In this document: in pieces, positions 33,171 through 42,024 of the stretch
Position numbering within the stretch: the stretch's first letter is position 1
Layout: the number at the start of each line of letters is the position of its first letter
NCBI RefSeq assembly: GCF_023156385.1
Contig: NZ_JAKZAK010000019.1
Location: 1-64,000 of the forward strand
Reading direction: 5' to 3'
Length of the DNA: 64,000 nucleotides
Source: Marinobacter xestospongiae
Lineage (GTDB): Bacteria; Pseudomonadota; Gammaproteobacteria; Pseudomonadales; Oleiphilaceae
The notes under the pieces: generated by a model
What the model saw: only the letters and a program-made list of their open reading frames with translations
What the model was told of the DNA's origin: nothing
Database searches by the model: none
Program-made: the position numbers and the translations under genes

Positions 33171-35450
33171 TCAGTTCGCCTGTTCGCGCAGGGCCGTGGC
33201 GGCGGCAACCATGTGCTCAAGAGCCGGGGTTACCTCCTGCCACTGACGGGTTTTCAGGCCGCAGTCGGGGTTTACCCACAGGCGATCGGCGGGAATCCGC
33301 TCGGCGGCCTTGGTCATCAGTTTGACGATCTGCTCCACCGTGGGAATGTTCGGGGAGTGGATGTCGTAGACGCCCGGACCGATTTCATTCGGGTACTCGA
33401 ACTCCTCGAACACATCCAGCAACTCCATGTCGGAACGCGAGGTCTCGATGGTGATCACATCCGCGTCCATATGGGCGATGGCCTCGATGATGTCATTGAA
33501 CTCGGAATAACACATGTGGGTGTGGATCTGGGTTTCGTCACTGACGCCGTTGGCGGTGATCCGGAACGATTCCACCGCCCAGTCGAGGTAGCCCTGCCAT
33601 TCGGACTGGCGCAGTGGCAGGCCTTCACGCAGGGCCGCTTCGTCGATCTGGATGATGTTGACACCGGCGGCTTCCAGGTCCTGGACTTCCTGCCGCACGG
33701 CCAGCGCCAACTGCAGGCAGGACTCGCTGCGGGGCTGATCGTCACGCACGAAGGACCAGTTAAGGATGGTCACCGGACCGGTCAGCATGCCCTTCATGGG
33801 CTTGTCGGTGAGGGACTGGGCGTACTTGATCCAGTCGACGGTCATGGCCTTGGGCCGACTGATATCACCAAACAGGATCGGCGGCTTGACGCAGCGTGAA
33901 CCGTAGGACTGTACCCAGCCAAACTGGCTGAACACATAGCCTTCGAGCTGCTCGCCGAAGTACTCGACCATGTCGTTGCGCTCGGCTTCGCCGTGAACCA
34001 GCACGTCCAGACCCAGCTTTTCCTGCTCACGCACCGCATGCTCGATCTCGGCCTTCATCTGTGCGGTGTAATGGTCGACGCTGATCTCCTGCTTCTTGAA
34101 CGCCAGCCGGGCCTTGCGGATGTCCGGGGTTTGCGGGAAGGAGCCGATGGTGGTGGTCGGGTACAGCGGCAGCTTGAGGTGGGTGCGTTGCCTGTCGGCA
34201 CGCTCACCGTAGGGGCTCTTGCGCTGGCCCAGTTCGGCGGTGATGTTTTTGACCGCCGCCTTCACCGCCGGGTTATGCACCCGCTCAGAGTTATTGCGGC
34301 TCTCAATGGCCGCCTGGTTGGCTGCCAGTTCATCGGCGACGGCGGCGTAGCCCTCGTTGAGGGCGCGGGTCAGCACCGTCAACTCCGCCAGTTTCTGTTT
34401 GGCGAAAGCGAGCCAGCTGCGGATGTCGTCATCCAGCTTGGCCTCGCTGTCCAGGTCCACCGGCACATGCAGCAGGGAACAGGACGGAGCCAGCCACAGT
34501 CGGTCACCCAGCTTCTCGGCAATCGGCGTCAGCCATTCCAGCGCGGCGTTGAGGTCGGTCTTCCAGATGTTGCGACCATCGATGGCGCCAACGGACAGCA
34601 CCTTGTGGGATGGCAGCCAATCAACCACTTTCTCGATCTCCTGACGACCACGGACCGCATCCACGTGCAAACCCGCCACCGGCAGGTTGCAGGCCAGTTG
34701 CAGGTGATCCTGCAGGGTGCCGAAGTAGGTCGCCAGCAGCAGTTTCGGCTGGGTGGCTTTCAGGGTGTGGTAGGCCGACTCCAGCGCGTGTTTCCAGTCG
34801 GCATCCAGCTCGGTCACCAGGGCCGGCTCATCGATCTGTACCCACTCGGCGCCCGCTGCCGCCAGTTTCTCCAGCAGCTCGCTGTAGACCGGCAACAGCT
34901 TCGGCAGCAGGTCCAGGCGGTTGGAGCCGTCCTTTTCCTTGCTCAGCCACAGGTAGGTCACCGGACCGATAATCACCGGTTTGGCATTAACGCCAGCGGC
35001 CTGGGCTTCCGCCAGTTGGCTCAGCAGGCGCTCCGCATTGAGGGCAAAGGTGGTCTCCGCGGTGACTTCCGGCACGATGTAGTGGTAGTTGGTATCGAAC
35101 CACTTGGTCATCTCACCGGCGTGGACGCAGTTGCAACCGCTGTCGTTGGCGGAGCGCCCGCGGGCAACCCGGAAGTAGCTGTCCAGCTCGCTGCCTTCAA
35201 GGCCCTCAACCCGGGAGGGCAGGTTGCCCAGGGTAAAGCTCATGTCCAGCACCTGGTCGTAGAGCGAGAAATCACCCACCGGCACCAGGTCCAGCGCCGC
35301 CTGGGTTTGCCAGTTAGTGGCACGCAGTTCCTTTGCCAGGGCAAGCAGCTCCGCCTCGGAGCTCTGACTTTTCCAGAATGCCTCCTGGGCAAATTTCAGT
35401 TCGCGCTTTGCGCCGATGCGCGGAAAGCCCAAATTATGAACCAACGCCAT
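33171..35450 (-). CDS. metE: Cobalamin-independent methionine synthase
   Basis: 759-aa zinc enzyme that methylates homocysteine from 5-methyl-THF triglutamate. N-terminal [20 protein letters not shown], substrate segments [18 protein letters not shown] and [11 protein letters not shown], and zinc ligands in [10 protein letters not shown] (His, Cys), IETSRSDME (Glu) and NPDCGLKTR (Cys). Start at 35450, 5 bases after AAGGTGA. It is divergent from metR with a 110-bp AT-rich spacer, the classical MetR-controlled arrangement. Needing zinc, it would be a demand during zinc starvation, relevant to the Zur loci nearby. Confidence 0.97.
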   Translation of the reverse strand: MALVHNLGFPRIGAKRELKFAQEAFWKSQSSEAELLALAKELRATNWQTQAALDLVPVGDFSLYDQVLDMSFTLGNLPSRVEGLEGSELDSYFRVARGRSANDSGCNCVHAGEMTKWFDTNYHYIVPEVTAETTFALNAERLLSQLAEAQAAGVNAKPVIIGPVTYLWLSKEKDGSNRLDLLPKLLPVYSELLEKLAAAGAEWVQIDEPALVTELDADWKHALESAYHTLKATQPKLLLATYFGTLQDHLQLACNLPVAGLHVDAVRGRQEIEKVVDWLPSHKVLSVGAIDGRNIWKTDLNAALEWLTPIAEKLGDRLWLAPSCSLLHVPVDLDSEAKLDDDIRSWLAFAKQKLAELTVLTRALNEGYAAVADELAANQAAIESRNNSERVHNPAVKAAVKNITAELGQRKSPYGERADRQRTHLKLPLYPTTTIGSFPQTPDIRKARLAFKKQEISVDHYTAQMKAEIEHAVREQEKLGLDVLVHGEAERNDMVEYFGEQLEGYVFSQFGWVQSYGSRCVKPPILFGDISRPKAMTVDWIKYAQSLTDKPMKGMLTGPVTILNWSFVRDDQPRSESCLQLALAVRQEVQDLEAAGVNIIQIDEAALREGLPLRQSEWQGYLDWAVESFRITANGVSDETQIHTHMCYSEFNDIIEAIAHMDADVITIETSRSDMELLDVFEEFEYPNEIGPGVYDIHSPNIPTVEQIVKLMTKAAERIPADRLWVNPDCGLKTRQWQEVTPALEHMVAAATALREQAN

Positions 35451-35561
35451 GATCGTCACCTTTTCCATGAATAGTTTGATAGGCGAGAAGCGTAGCGAGG
35501 TTTATAAATGAGGAAAAATGGTTTATTTTCACTATTTCATTAATTCTGTTCATGGATGGTT
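35451..35561. promoter_or_regulatory. metE-metR divergent control region
   Basis: 110-bp AT-rich region with repeated TTCA/TGAA half-sites (TTCACTATTTCATTAATTC onward, 35528-35552). MetR sites are TGAA-N5-TTCA; I see half-sites but no perfect full site. It is too short for a cobalamin riboswitch. Confidence 0.6.
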
Positions 35562-36470
35562 ATGCTCGAACGCAATCACCTCAGGGTCATTCAGGCCGTC
35601 GATCATCACGGGTCGGTGACGGCCGCGGCCAAACAGCTGCATCTCACCCAGTCGGCGCTGAGCCATACCATGCGCAAACTCGAACTCAGCGCCGGTACCG
35701 CGATCTGGCTGCGGGAAGGGCGGCGTTTGCGATTAACCCAGGCGGGGGAGTTTCTGCTGGATGTGGCCAACCGTCTGCTGCCGCAGCTTGAACATGCCGA
35801 GGCCAAGCTCAGGCAGTTTGCCGAAGGTGAGCGCGGAACCCTGCGTATCGGCATGGAATGCCACCCCTGCTATCAGTGGCTGCTGAAGATCGTCTCGCCG
35901 TTTCTGGCGGCCTGGCCGGACGTGGATGTGGATGTGAAGCAGAAATTCCAGTTCGGTGGTCTGGGCGCTTTGCAGGATTTCGAGATTGATCTGCTGGTCA
36001 CGCCGGACCCCTTCTACCGGCCCGGGCTGGTGTTTGAGCCGGTGTTCGATTACGAGCAGGTGCTGGTGGTGCCGGCCGATCATGCCCTGGCGACCCGGGA
36101 GCATGTCATTGCGCAGGATCTGCGCACCGAAACCCTGCTCACCTATCCGGTGGCGCTTGATCGGCTCGATGTCTACACCCGTTTTCTGAACCCCGCTGCC
36201 GTCGCCCCCAGGAGCCATAAGTCCATTGAGACAACGGACATCATGTTACAGATGGTGGCCGGTGGCCGGGGCGTCGCGGCACTGCCCCGGTGGCTGGCGG
36301 AGGAGTACTGCCAGAAGCTGCCGCTGGTTGCCCTGCGCATGGGACCGCAGGGGGTCGATAAACAGATCTTCCTGGGGTCCCGCGAAAGCGACGGTGACAC
36401 CGAATACCTGCAAGCCTTTATCCGCCTGGCTCGCAGTTTTGATCTGACCGACGCCAACGGCCCTGTCTGA
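35562..36470 (+). CDS. metR: MetR-type LysR regulator
   Basis: 302-aa LysR regulator of methionine biosynthesis. Helix-turn-helix: VTAAAKQLHLTQSALSHTMRKLE. The effector domain has the MetR-like GMECHPCYQWLLKIVSPF and KQKFQFGGLGALQDFEIDLLVTPDP, which fit homocysteine sensing. The start at 35562 aligns with E. coli MetR (MLERNHLRV against MIEIKHLKT); the ATG 6 bases upstream is the alternative. Divergent from metE. Confidence 0.92.
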   Translation: MLERNHLRVIQAVDHHGSVTAAAKQLHLTQSALSHTMRKLELSAGTAIWLREGRRLRLTQAGEFLLDVANRLLPQLEHAEAKLRQFAEGERGTLRIGMECHPCYQWLLKIVSPFLAAWPDVDVDVKQKFQFGGLGALQDFEIDLLVTPDPFYRPGLVFEPVFDYEQVLVVPADHALATREHVIAQDLRTETLLTYPVALDRLDVYTRFLNPAAVAPRSHKSIETTDIMLQMVAGGRGVAALPRWLAEEYCQKLPLVALRMGPQGVDKQIFLGSRESDGDTEYLQAFIRLARSFDLTDANGPV

Positions 36471-36510
36471 GTTCGAGAACGCCCGGTGACAGGCACTCAT
36501 GCTGCGCTTG

Positions 36511-36750
36511 TCAGTATTCTGGGTGTGATTGGCAGTCAGAAGCTTTGGACGTCTGCTGTCTTGTGCCCTTTTTGTAGGATTCGTTGATGGCGAATGCCAT
36601 GGTTAGGGCAAATACAAAAACGGTCAGAGTATCCAGATGCCTGCTCTCAAGAAATTCGTGCGAGAGAAAGTTGGCCAAAAAGAGCAGCAAGAAGGATATC
36701 GCGATGTACTTTATGAAAATCAGCAGCGTTGTTCGGTTCTCAGTGGTCAT
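36511..36750 (-). CDS. Small membrane protein, hypothetical
   Basis: 79-aa ORF with two hydrophobic helices (IFIKYIAISFLLLFLANFL; LTVFVFALTMAFAI) and polar tails. Its base composition is lower in GC than its neighbours. No family recognised. Start at the internal Met (36750). The nearby ribosome binding site (GCAGAG) is weak. It may have been acquired with the adjacent rpmE2-rpmJ2 segment. Confidence 0.5.
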   Translation of the reverse strand: MTTENRTTLLIFIKYIAISFLLLFLANFLSHEFLESRHLDTLTVFVFALTMAFAINESYKKGTRQQTSKASDCQSHPEY

Positions 36751-36864
36751 ACTCTGCGTGCTCGGGGAGAGTGGCTGAAAATTGTCCCAACCTAGCAAAA
36801 GCTTGCGCTGACTGCCTACCTGTCAGTTCCTACAGTGGCATCAGCGCTATTGAGCGTTTGGTAA

Positions 36865-36903
36865 GCATCAATCGGCAGTTCGAACGCTTCCTTCACCTCT
36901 TCC
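36865..36903. repeat. Truncated copy of the Lrp-type gene 3' end
   Basis: 39 bp match 38/39 to 37532-37570, the last codons of the Lrp-type regulator gene. Read on the minus strand it encodes EEVKEAFELPIDA, against EEVKETFELPIDA in the intact gene, but it lacks the stop and the rest of the gene. The two copies bracket rpmE2-rpmJ2 as direct repeats. Confidence 0.85.
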
Positions 36904-36985
36904 TGACTGCTCTTGTGAGGAGAGCCTGTCGGTGCGTTCGCGATCAGCAGGCCCGGGAGCCTCCAGACGGCAACCATCAATCGCA

Positions 36986-37005
36986 ATTAATAATCATTAT
37001 TGATT
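36986..37005. promoter_or_regulatory. Fur-like AT-rich palindrome before rpmE2
   Basis: AATTAATAATCATTATTGAT resembles a Fur box and shares ATTATTGATTGT with the box at 29515. It lies 9 bases upstream of the Zur-like palindrome. It may be a second metal-regulator site or a diverged Zur site. Confidence 0.45.
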
Positions 37006-37013
37006 GTGTTTGT

Positions 37014-37032
37014 GTAATGTTATAACGTTGTT
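37014..37032. promoter_or_regulatory. Zur-box-like operator before rpmE2
   Basis: GTAATGTTATAACGTTGTT matches the gammaproteobacterial Zur palindrome (core TGTTATAACA, one mismatch) 33 bp before the rpmE2 start. It predicts derepression when zinc is scarce, as for ykgM-ykgO in E. coli. Confidence 0.8.
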
Positions 37033-37064
37033 TTTCAGCGAGCATGCAGATGAGGATTTGTTCA

Positions 37065-37316
37065 ATGAAACCGAATATTCACCCCAAATACCGCGACGTC
37101 TTGTTCCACGACACGTCGTCGGATAGCTACATCGTGATTGGCTCGACGCTCCAAACCGAGCGCACGGCGGAGTACCAAGGAAAAACCTACCCCTATATGA
37201 CGATCGACGTCTCCAGCGCATCGCACCCGTTCTATACCGGGAAACAGAGGGAAGCTCAGTCCGAGGGCCGTATTGCCCGGTTTAGGAACCGCTACAAGCG
37301 CAGGGAGATGCAATAA
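37065..37316 (+). CDS. rpmE2: Ribosomal protein L31 type B (zinc-independent)
   Basis: 83-aa 50S protein L31 paralog. [39 protein letters not shown] and the C-terminal ARFRNRY are typical of type B. The zinc-ribbon Cys of type A L31 are absent: there is no Cys at all. Under zinc starvation such paralogs replace the zinc form and release zinc. Start at 37065 with GAGG about 8 bases upstream. Its stop overlaps the rpmJ2 start (TAATG). Confidence 0.95.
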   Translation: MKPNIHPKYRDVLFHDTSSDSYIVIGSTLQTERTAEYQGKTYPYMTIDVSSASHPFYTGKQREAQSEGRIARFRNRYKRREMQ

Positions 37317-37459
37317 TGCAAGTACTCAGTTCATTGAAAAGTGCCAAACTACGGCACCCGGACTGCCAGGTTGTTAAGCGTAGGGGGCGCCTGTACGTGA
37401 TCTGCAAGTCCAACCCCCGCTTTAAAGCTGTTCAGGGAAAAACCCGGAAGAAACGCTGA
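37316..37459 (+). CDS. rpmJ2: Ribosomal protein L36 type B (YkgO-like, zinc-independent)
   Basis: 47-aa 50S protein, nearly the same as E. coli Ykg[21 protein letters not shown] then [16 protein letters not shown]. It has only two Cys (17 and 30), so the C3H zinc site of the standard L36 is incomplete. The ATG overlaps the rpmE2 stop (37314-37318), so the two are coupled and share the Zur-like operator. Confidence 0.93.
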   Translation: MQVLSSLKSAKLRHPDCQVVKRRGRLYVICKSNPRFKAVQGKTRKKR

Positions 37460-37524
37460 CAGTTTTCATGCCAATGCTGATACGCCGCTCCGGGCCGTTT
37501 GCCAACCGGTCGCCGCCAGGCGTT

Positions 37525-38019
37525 TCAGTACGCATCAATCGGCAGTTCGAACGTTTCCTTCACCTCTTCCATGACGATATAGCTCTTCGAGTTCTTGACC
37601 CCGGGCAGCTTGAGCAGCATGTCGCCCAGCAGGGCGCGGTATTCGGAGATGTCGGTGATCCTGGCCTTGATCAGGTAGTCGGCATCACCGGACACCAGGT
37701 GGCACTCCAGCATGAACGGCAGGCTCTCGACCGCCTCGTTGAACTTCTCGAAGGCGTCGCGGGACTGGTAGGAGAGCGAGATCTCAACGAATACCAGCAT
37801 GGAGTACCCCAATAGCTGGGGGTTCAGGCGGGCGTAGTAGCCTTCGATGTAGCCGTCGTTCTCAAGGCGTCGCACCCTCTCCACGCAGGGGGTGGCGCTG
37901 AGCCCGACCCGCTCCGCCAGTTCCACGTAGCTCAGGCGGCCGTGCTTCTGCAGTTCCAGCAGGATTTTCCGGTCCAGGCGGTCCAGGCCTTTCTTGCGGC
38001 GACCTTCCGATATCGGCAT
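37525..38019 (-). CDS. Lrp/AsnC family regulator (DadR/Lrp-like)
   Basis: 164-aa regulator very close to E. coli Lrp. Winged HTH: GLDRLDRKILLELQKHGRLSYVELAERVGLSATPCVERVRRLE. RAM effector domain: LECHLVSGDADYLIKARI and LPGVKNSKSYIVMEEVKE. It is divergent from the ridA-dadA-alanine racemase cluster, so it probably senses alanine or leucine and activates D-/L-alanine catabolism, as DadR does in Pseudomonas. Its last 13 codons exist as a second copy at 36865-36903. Confidence 0.93.
   Translation of the reverse strand: MPISEGRRKKGLDRLDRKILLELQKHGRLSYVELAERVGLSATPCVERVRRLENDGYIEGYYARLNPQLLGYSMLVFVEISLSYQSRDAFEKFNEAVESLPFMLECHLVSGDADYLIKARITDISEYRALLGDMLLKLPGVKNSKSYIVMEEVKETFELPIDAY
37532..37570. 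repeat. 3' end of Lrp-type gene, repeat partner
   Basis: Direct repeat partner of 36865-36903 (38/39 identical). It lies inside the intact regulator gene; the 628 bp between the copies hold only the metal boxes, rpmE2 and rpmJ2. Confidence 0.85.
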
Positions 38020-38200
38020 AACGTCATCCTCGGTAGTGAGTGGCTAGTGACTGCACGGGACGCTGGCAGGCAGTGATTACCACTGATTCTGGGTTGGATT
38101 GCAGCTTTTATCGCTGAATACGTCCGTAATAAAACAAATAGCCATGGCGTGGGCAAGCTAGAATTAGGGTCGGAAGATCGATCCGTGCCATCGCGGCGCA

Positions 38201-38290
38201 CTGATCCATCCACCGCTGATCCATCCACCGCTGATCCATCCACCGCTGATCCATCCACCGCTGATCCATCCACCGCTGACCCACCCACCA
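38201..38290. repeat. 15-bp tandem repeat array in the ridA leader
   Basis: Five perfect copies of CTGATCCATCCACCG (38201-38275) and a sixth degenerate copy (38276-38290) end 15 bases before the ridA start. The array lies between the Lrp-type promoter region and the ridA ribosome binding site, probably in the 5' untranslated leader. A copy-number change would alter leader length without changing the protein. Confidence 0.92.
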
Positions 38291-38305
38291 CAGAAAGAGA
38301 GCGAC

Positions 38306-38662
38306 ATGTCAGAGATTCAACGCGTGCACTCCACCGACAGAATGAGCCGCATCGTCAAACACAACGGTACGGTCTATCTGTGCGGGCAAACCGCCGGCGA
38401 CGCATCCTGGGACATCGAGAAACAGACCGAAGAATGCCTGAAGAAGGTGAAGGGCCTGCTGGAGGAAGCCGGCAGCGGGATGGACCGGATGCTCTCCGTC
38501 ACCATCTATATCCGCGACATGAAGGACTTTGCCGCCATGAACTCGGTGTGGGATGCCTGGGTTCGTGAGCTGCCCAAGCCTGCCCGTGCCTGTGTCGAGG
38601 CCCGCATGGCGCGTCCGGAAATCCTCGTCGAAATGACGGTGGTTGCCGCTGCCAACGACTGA
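38306..38662 (+). CDS. RidA family reactive intermediate deaminase
   Basis: 118-aa YjgF/YER057c/UK114-type protein: [25 protein letters not shown] and [22 protein letters not shown], with the conserved Arg in ACVEAR. RidA proteins hydrolyse 2-iminopropionate and other reactive imines. That fits its place before dadA, whose product makes such imines from D-alanine. Weak AGAAAGAGAG ribosome binding site. Confidence 0.92.
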   Translation: MSEIQRVHSTDRMSRIVKHNGTVYLCGQTAGDASWDIEKQTEECLKKVKGLLEEAGSGMDRMLSVTIYIRDMKDFAAMNSVWDAWVRELPKPARACVEARMARPEILVEMTVVAAAND

Positions 38663-39029
38663 TCCGGTGCCGAACCGCGACGTCACCCGCCGTCGCGGTT
38701 CGGGCCCCTGAATCTCCTGCGACTTCCTTTCTACCTTTCTCTCTTTCTTCCTGTCTTCCACCCCGTCCTGACCGGTTCTGTCCTGCCAAAGGTTGCCTAC
38801 CGTCGAACGAAGCCTCACGCCTGCCTGGGCGATACGGCCGTGACTGGAGACGGCTGGCTATTGGTCATTATCTGGCAAAGTGGTTAAATCTTTATTTTTT
38901 TAATTTTTCAGTATTTATCCCTGTTTTTGGTCAAATAAAGCAGACTTTTACTGGTCAATATTCATTACCATCAGCTGATAACGAGGTTTGATATTGCAGT
39001 GCCCGCTGGGGCGGAAGGAGAGAGCAGCT
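38663..39029. promoter_or_regulatory. ridA-dadA intergenic region with terminator and AT-rich promoter
   Basis: A perfect 12-bp stem with a 10-base loop (38670-38681 with 38692-38703) is followed by a polypyrimidine tract (38722-38763), which looks like a terminator for ridA. Further right, 38885-38975 is strongly AT-rich, with CAG-N9-CTG at 38909-38923, similar to Lrp-site ends. dadA therefore likely has its own Lrp-controlled promoter. No ORF seen. Confidence 0.6.
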
Positions 39030-40289
39030 ATGAAGATCGTTGTATTGGGCGGCGGCGTCGCCGGAGTCTCGACGGCCTGGTACCTGGCCCGGTCCGGGCA
39101 TGAGGTGTCAGTGATTGAACGGCGCTCAGAGGTGGCGGATGAGACCAGCTATGGCAACGCGGGCATGCTTTCCTACGGCTACACCAGTCCCTGGGCCGCA
39201 CCGGGCGTGCCTTTCAAGGCGATCAAATGGGCGATGCAGGACATGGCGCCGATCCTGATCAGCTCGTCATCGTTCAACCTGCGGACCGCCCGCTGGATGA
39301 CCAAGATGCTCGGCCAGTGCACCGAGCAGGCTTACCGCATCAACAAGGAGCGGATGCTGCGGATCTCACAGTACAGTCGCACCTGCCTGAACGAACTGAT
39401 CCGTCAGCTGCCGCTGGCGTTCGATCATCGCGCCAAGGGCACCATCGAGCTGTTCCGGGACCAGGCGAAGATGGACGCCATCGGCGCGGACCTTGAATCG
39501 CTGAAACAGTGCGGTGTCCGCCATGAGGTAATTGGCCCGGCGGACTGCATTCAGCATGAGCCGGCACTTGCCAATGTGCGGGAGAAGTTCGTTGGCGGGC
39601 TGCGCTTCCCGGAAGACGAGACCGGGGACTGCAACCGCTTTACCGCCGCCCTCGCTGAGCAGTGCCGGGCCATCGGCGTCGAGTTTGTGTTGGACACCAC
39701 GGTCGAACGGCTCAACCGGGATTCGAACCGCATTGCCAGTGTTCATACCTCCCGTGGGGAGGTTACCGCCGACGCCTTTGTGGTGGCGCTCGGCAGCTAT
39801 TCCTCCGCACTGCTGAATCCGGTGGGGTTCGATCTGCCGATCTATCCGATCAAGGGCTACTCCCTGACCCTGCCCATTGTTGACCCTGCCAGGGCGCCCC
39901 AGTCCACGGTGATGGATGAGTCGTTCAAGGTGGCGGTTACCCGTTTCGATGACCGCATCCGGGTGGGGGGAACGGCGGAAATCGCCGGGTTTGACCTGAG
40001 CCTGGATCAGAAGCGCCGGAAACCGACGGAGTTTGTGATTCAGGATCTGTTCCCGGGCGCCGGTGACCTCAGCAGGGCCGAGTTCTGGTGTGGTTTGCGA
40101 CCGATGACGCCGGACAGTGTGCCGGTGGTTGGGACGACGCCGATCGCCAATCTGTTCACCAATACCGGCCATGGCACCCTGGGCTGGACCATGTCCCAGG
40201 GCTCCGCGCGGCTGCTGTGTGACGTGGTGAACGGGCGGCAGACCGAGATCGATACTGACGGCCTGTCCATTCACCGGTACGTGAACTGA
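39030..40289 (+). CDS. dadA: D-amino acid dehydrogenase
   Basis: 419-aa FAD enzyme, DAO superfamily, that oxidises D-alanine to pyruvate and ammonia and passes electrons to the respiratory chain. FAD motif: MKIVVLGGGVAGVSTAWYLA. Family-specific RSEVADETSYGNAGMLSYGY, IYPIKGYSLTLP, and the C-terminal GLRPMTPDSVPVVG and NTGHGTLGWTMS. Start at 39030 with AAGGAG upstream; 14 extra residues in the longer frame are not family-like. Followed 72 bp later by alanine racemase. Confidence 0.95.
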   Translation: MKIVVLGGGVAGVSTAWYLARSGHEVSVIERRSEVADETSYGNAGMLSYGYTSPWAAPGVPFKAIKWAMQDMAPILISSSSFNLRTARWMTKMLGQCTEQAYRINKERMLRISQYSRTCLNELIRQLPLAFDHRAKGTIELFRDQAKMDAIGADLESLKQCGVRHEVIGPADCIQHEPALANVREKFVGGLRFPEDETGDCNRFTAALAEQCRAIGVEFVLDTTVERLNRDSNRIASVHTSRGEVTADAFVVALGSYSSALLNPVGFDLPIYPIKGYSLTLPIVDPARAPQSTVMDESFKVAVTRFDDRIRVGGTAEIAGFDLSLDQKRRKPTEFVIQDLFPGAGDLSRAEFWCGLRPMTPDSVPVVGTTPIANLFTNTGHGTLGWTMSQGSARLLCDVVNGRQTEIDTDGLSIHRYVN

Positions 40290-40361
40290 GGCTTGTAGCG
40301 CGGAATCTCCCAATACCCTGACCGGTTGGTCAGGCTCCCGGAACAACAGAAGGTGTATCCC

Positions 40362-41468
40362 ATGGCCAGGCCTGTAACGGCGAACATTGACCTCGGCAGC
40401 ATTCGGCACAACTTCCAGTGTGCGACGTCGTTACGTCCGCAGGGGCGGACCCTGGCGGTGGTCAAGGCGGATGCCTATGGCCATGGGGTGGCGGAGGTGA
40501 CCGGTGCGCTGGCAGATCTGACCACCGCGTTTGCCACCGCCTCGATCGAAGAGGCGCTGGCGATCCGGGCCGTCGGACTGCCGCATCCGGTGCTGCTGCT
40601 GGAGGGCTTTTTCGACGCCGAGGAATTGCCGGAGATCTCCCGTCAGGGCTTCTGGAGCGCCATCCACCATGACTGGCAGCTGCAACAGCTGGAGCGGGCG
40701 GTGCTGCCCTCGCCGATCTCGGTCTGGCTGAAAGTGGACACCGGCATGCATCGCCTCGGGTTTACCCCGGCGCAGGCGCTGGATGCCTTCCGCCGCCTGC
40801 AGGCGCTGCCTCACGTGGACCGCATTGTGGTAATGAGTCACCTGGCCAACGCCGATGTACCCGACTCGCCAGGCATCTCCGTGGCAGCGCAGCTCGCCCG
40901 GCTACCGCGTGAGTTTACCGAAGCGGGCGTCGAGCTGAGCCTGGCCAATTCCGCCGGTGTGCTGGCTCATGAGCTGGCGTGCCGGCAATGGCAGCGCCCC
41001 GGCATCATGCTGTACGGCGCCTCGCCACTGGCGCAGCAGAATCCCCACAGCCGCCAACTGCAGCCGGCAATGACACTGACAAGCCGGATCATTGCCACCC
41101 GCTGGGTGGAGCCGGGGGAGCAGGTGGGTTACGGCGGCCGCTTCATCGCCAGTCGCCGCTGCCGGGTTGGCACCGTGGCCATCGGCTATGCGGATGGCTA
41201 CCCGCGCCAGGCGGTCGAGGGCACGCCAGTGCTGGTGAGTGGCCAGCGTACCGGCATTGTGGGGCGGGTCTCGATGGACATGCTGACGGTGGATCTGACC
41301 GACCTTGCCGATTTCACCAAAGCCGATGTCGGGACCGAGGTGGAGCTGTGGGGCAAGAACCTGCTGGCCACGGAAGTAGCCAGCGGCTGCGATACCATTC
41401 CCTATCACCTGTTTACCGGGGTGACGGCGCGGGTGCCTCGGGTTTACAGCGGGAACCGATGCCCATAG
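40362..41468 (+). CDS. dadX: Catabolic alanine racemase
   Basis: 368-aa fold-type III PLP racemase converting L-alanine to D-alanine for DadA. PLP Lys in AVVKADAYGHG, catalytic Tyr in GYGGRF, HSRQLQPAMTLTSR and GRVSMDMLTVDLTDL. Start at 40362 with AAGGTG upstream. Its place after dadA makes it DadX-like rather than the biosynthetic Alr. It is convergent with hisI, with only 15 bp between stops. Confidence 0.93.
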   Translation: MARPVTANIDLGSIRHNFQCATSLRPQGRTLAVVKADAYGHGVAEVTGALADLTTAFATASIEEALAIRAVGLPHPVLLLEGFFDAEELPEISRQGFWSAIHHDWQLQQLERAVLPSPISVWLKVDTGMHRLGFTPAQALDAFRRLQALPHVDRIVVMSHLANADVPDSPGISVAAQLARLPREFTEAGVELSLANSAGVLAHELACRQWQRPGIMLYGASPLAQQNPHSRQLQPAMTLTSRIIATRWVEPGEQVGYGGRFIASRRCRVGTVAIGYADGYPRQAVEGTPVLVSGQRTGIVGRVSMDMLTVDLTDLADFTKADVGTEVELWGKNLLATEVASGCDTIPYHLFTGVTARVPRVYSGNRCP

Positions 41469-41483
41469 GCGGCTGCTTCCGCC

Positions 41484-41999
41484 TCAAAGTTTGGTGGGGT
41501 TGGGGGCATCGCCATACACCGCAACCGGGTCGAAGCGTTTCTCACGTTCAACGAATTCCAGCTTGTCTGAGTGTGTTCTGTCTCCTGCAACCGGCACTTT
41601 CCGGTAGAAACAGGAGTGGTAACCAACATGACAGCTGGCACCCGAACCCGCCACGCTGACTTTCAGCCACACCGCATCCTGATCGTCGTCAATCCGCATT
41701 TCAACAACCCGCTGTACCAGGCCGCTGGTTGCACCTTTGTGCCAGAGCACTTCACGGCTGCGGCTCCAGTAGTGGGCCTCGCCGGTAGCAATGGTTTTCT
41801 GCAGAGCCTCTTCATTCATGTATCCCAGCATAAGCACTTCGCCAGTGTCGGCTTCAGTTGTTACGCAGGTAATGAGGCCATTGGCGTCGAACCTGGGGGC
41901 CAGTTCCACCCCTTCCTCGACCTGTTCGATGGAGCGTCTGGTCGCAAACGTTACCGTATCCGGTGTTGGTGCCTGAGTGGCAGTTGGGGCGGTCTTCAT
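41484..41999 (-). CDS. hisI: HisI paralog (phosphoribosyl-AMP cyclohydrolase), Zur-linked
   Basis: 171-aa HisI-type enzyme for step 3 of histidine synthesis. [18 protein letters not shown] and [15 protein letters not shown] are present. The zinc Cys of the DCDGD motif is replaced by Asp (IDDDQDAVW); the other two zinc Cys (in CHVGYHSC) remain. It is last in the Zur-box operon and not next to other his genes, as expected for a paralog that backs up the zinc-dependent HisI. Start at 41999 with GAGAG upstream; 71 extra residues in the longer frame overlap the neighbour and are not family-like. Confidence 0.9.
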   Translation of the reverse strand: MKTAPTATQAPTPDTVTFATRRSIEQVEEGVELAPRFDANGLITCVTTEADTGEVLMLGYMNEEALQKTIATGEAHYWSRSREVLWHKGATSGLVQRVVEMRIDDDQDAVWLKVSVAGSGASCHVGYHSCFYRKVPVAGDRTHSDKLEFVEREKRFDPVAVYGDAPNPTKL

Positions 42000-42024
42000 G
42001 GTGGCGTCTCTCAAAATGGTGTTG

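Noticed and set aside
35451-35561. Cobalamin riboswitch before metE
   Set aside because: The metE-metR gap is 110 bp and contains no B12-box-like sequence. Control by MetR explains the locus.
36729-37025. Plus-strand ORF across the truncated Lrp copy
   Set aside because: Its translation has no family features and is created by reading the reverse strand of the Lrp 3' end fragment. It ends in the promoter region of rpmE2.
38201-38290. CRISPR array
   Set aside because: The 15-bp units are directly adjacent with no spacers and there are no cas genes.
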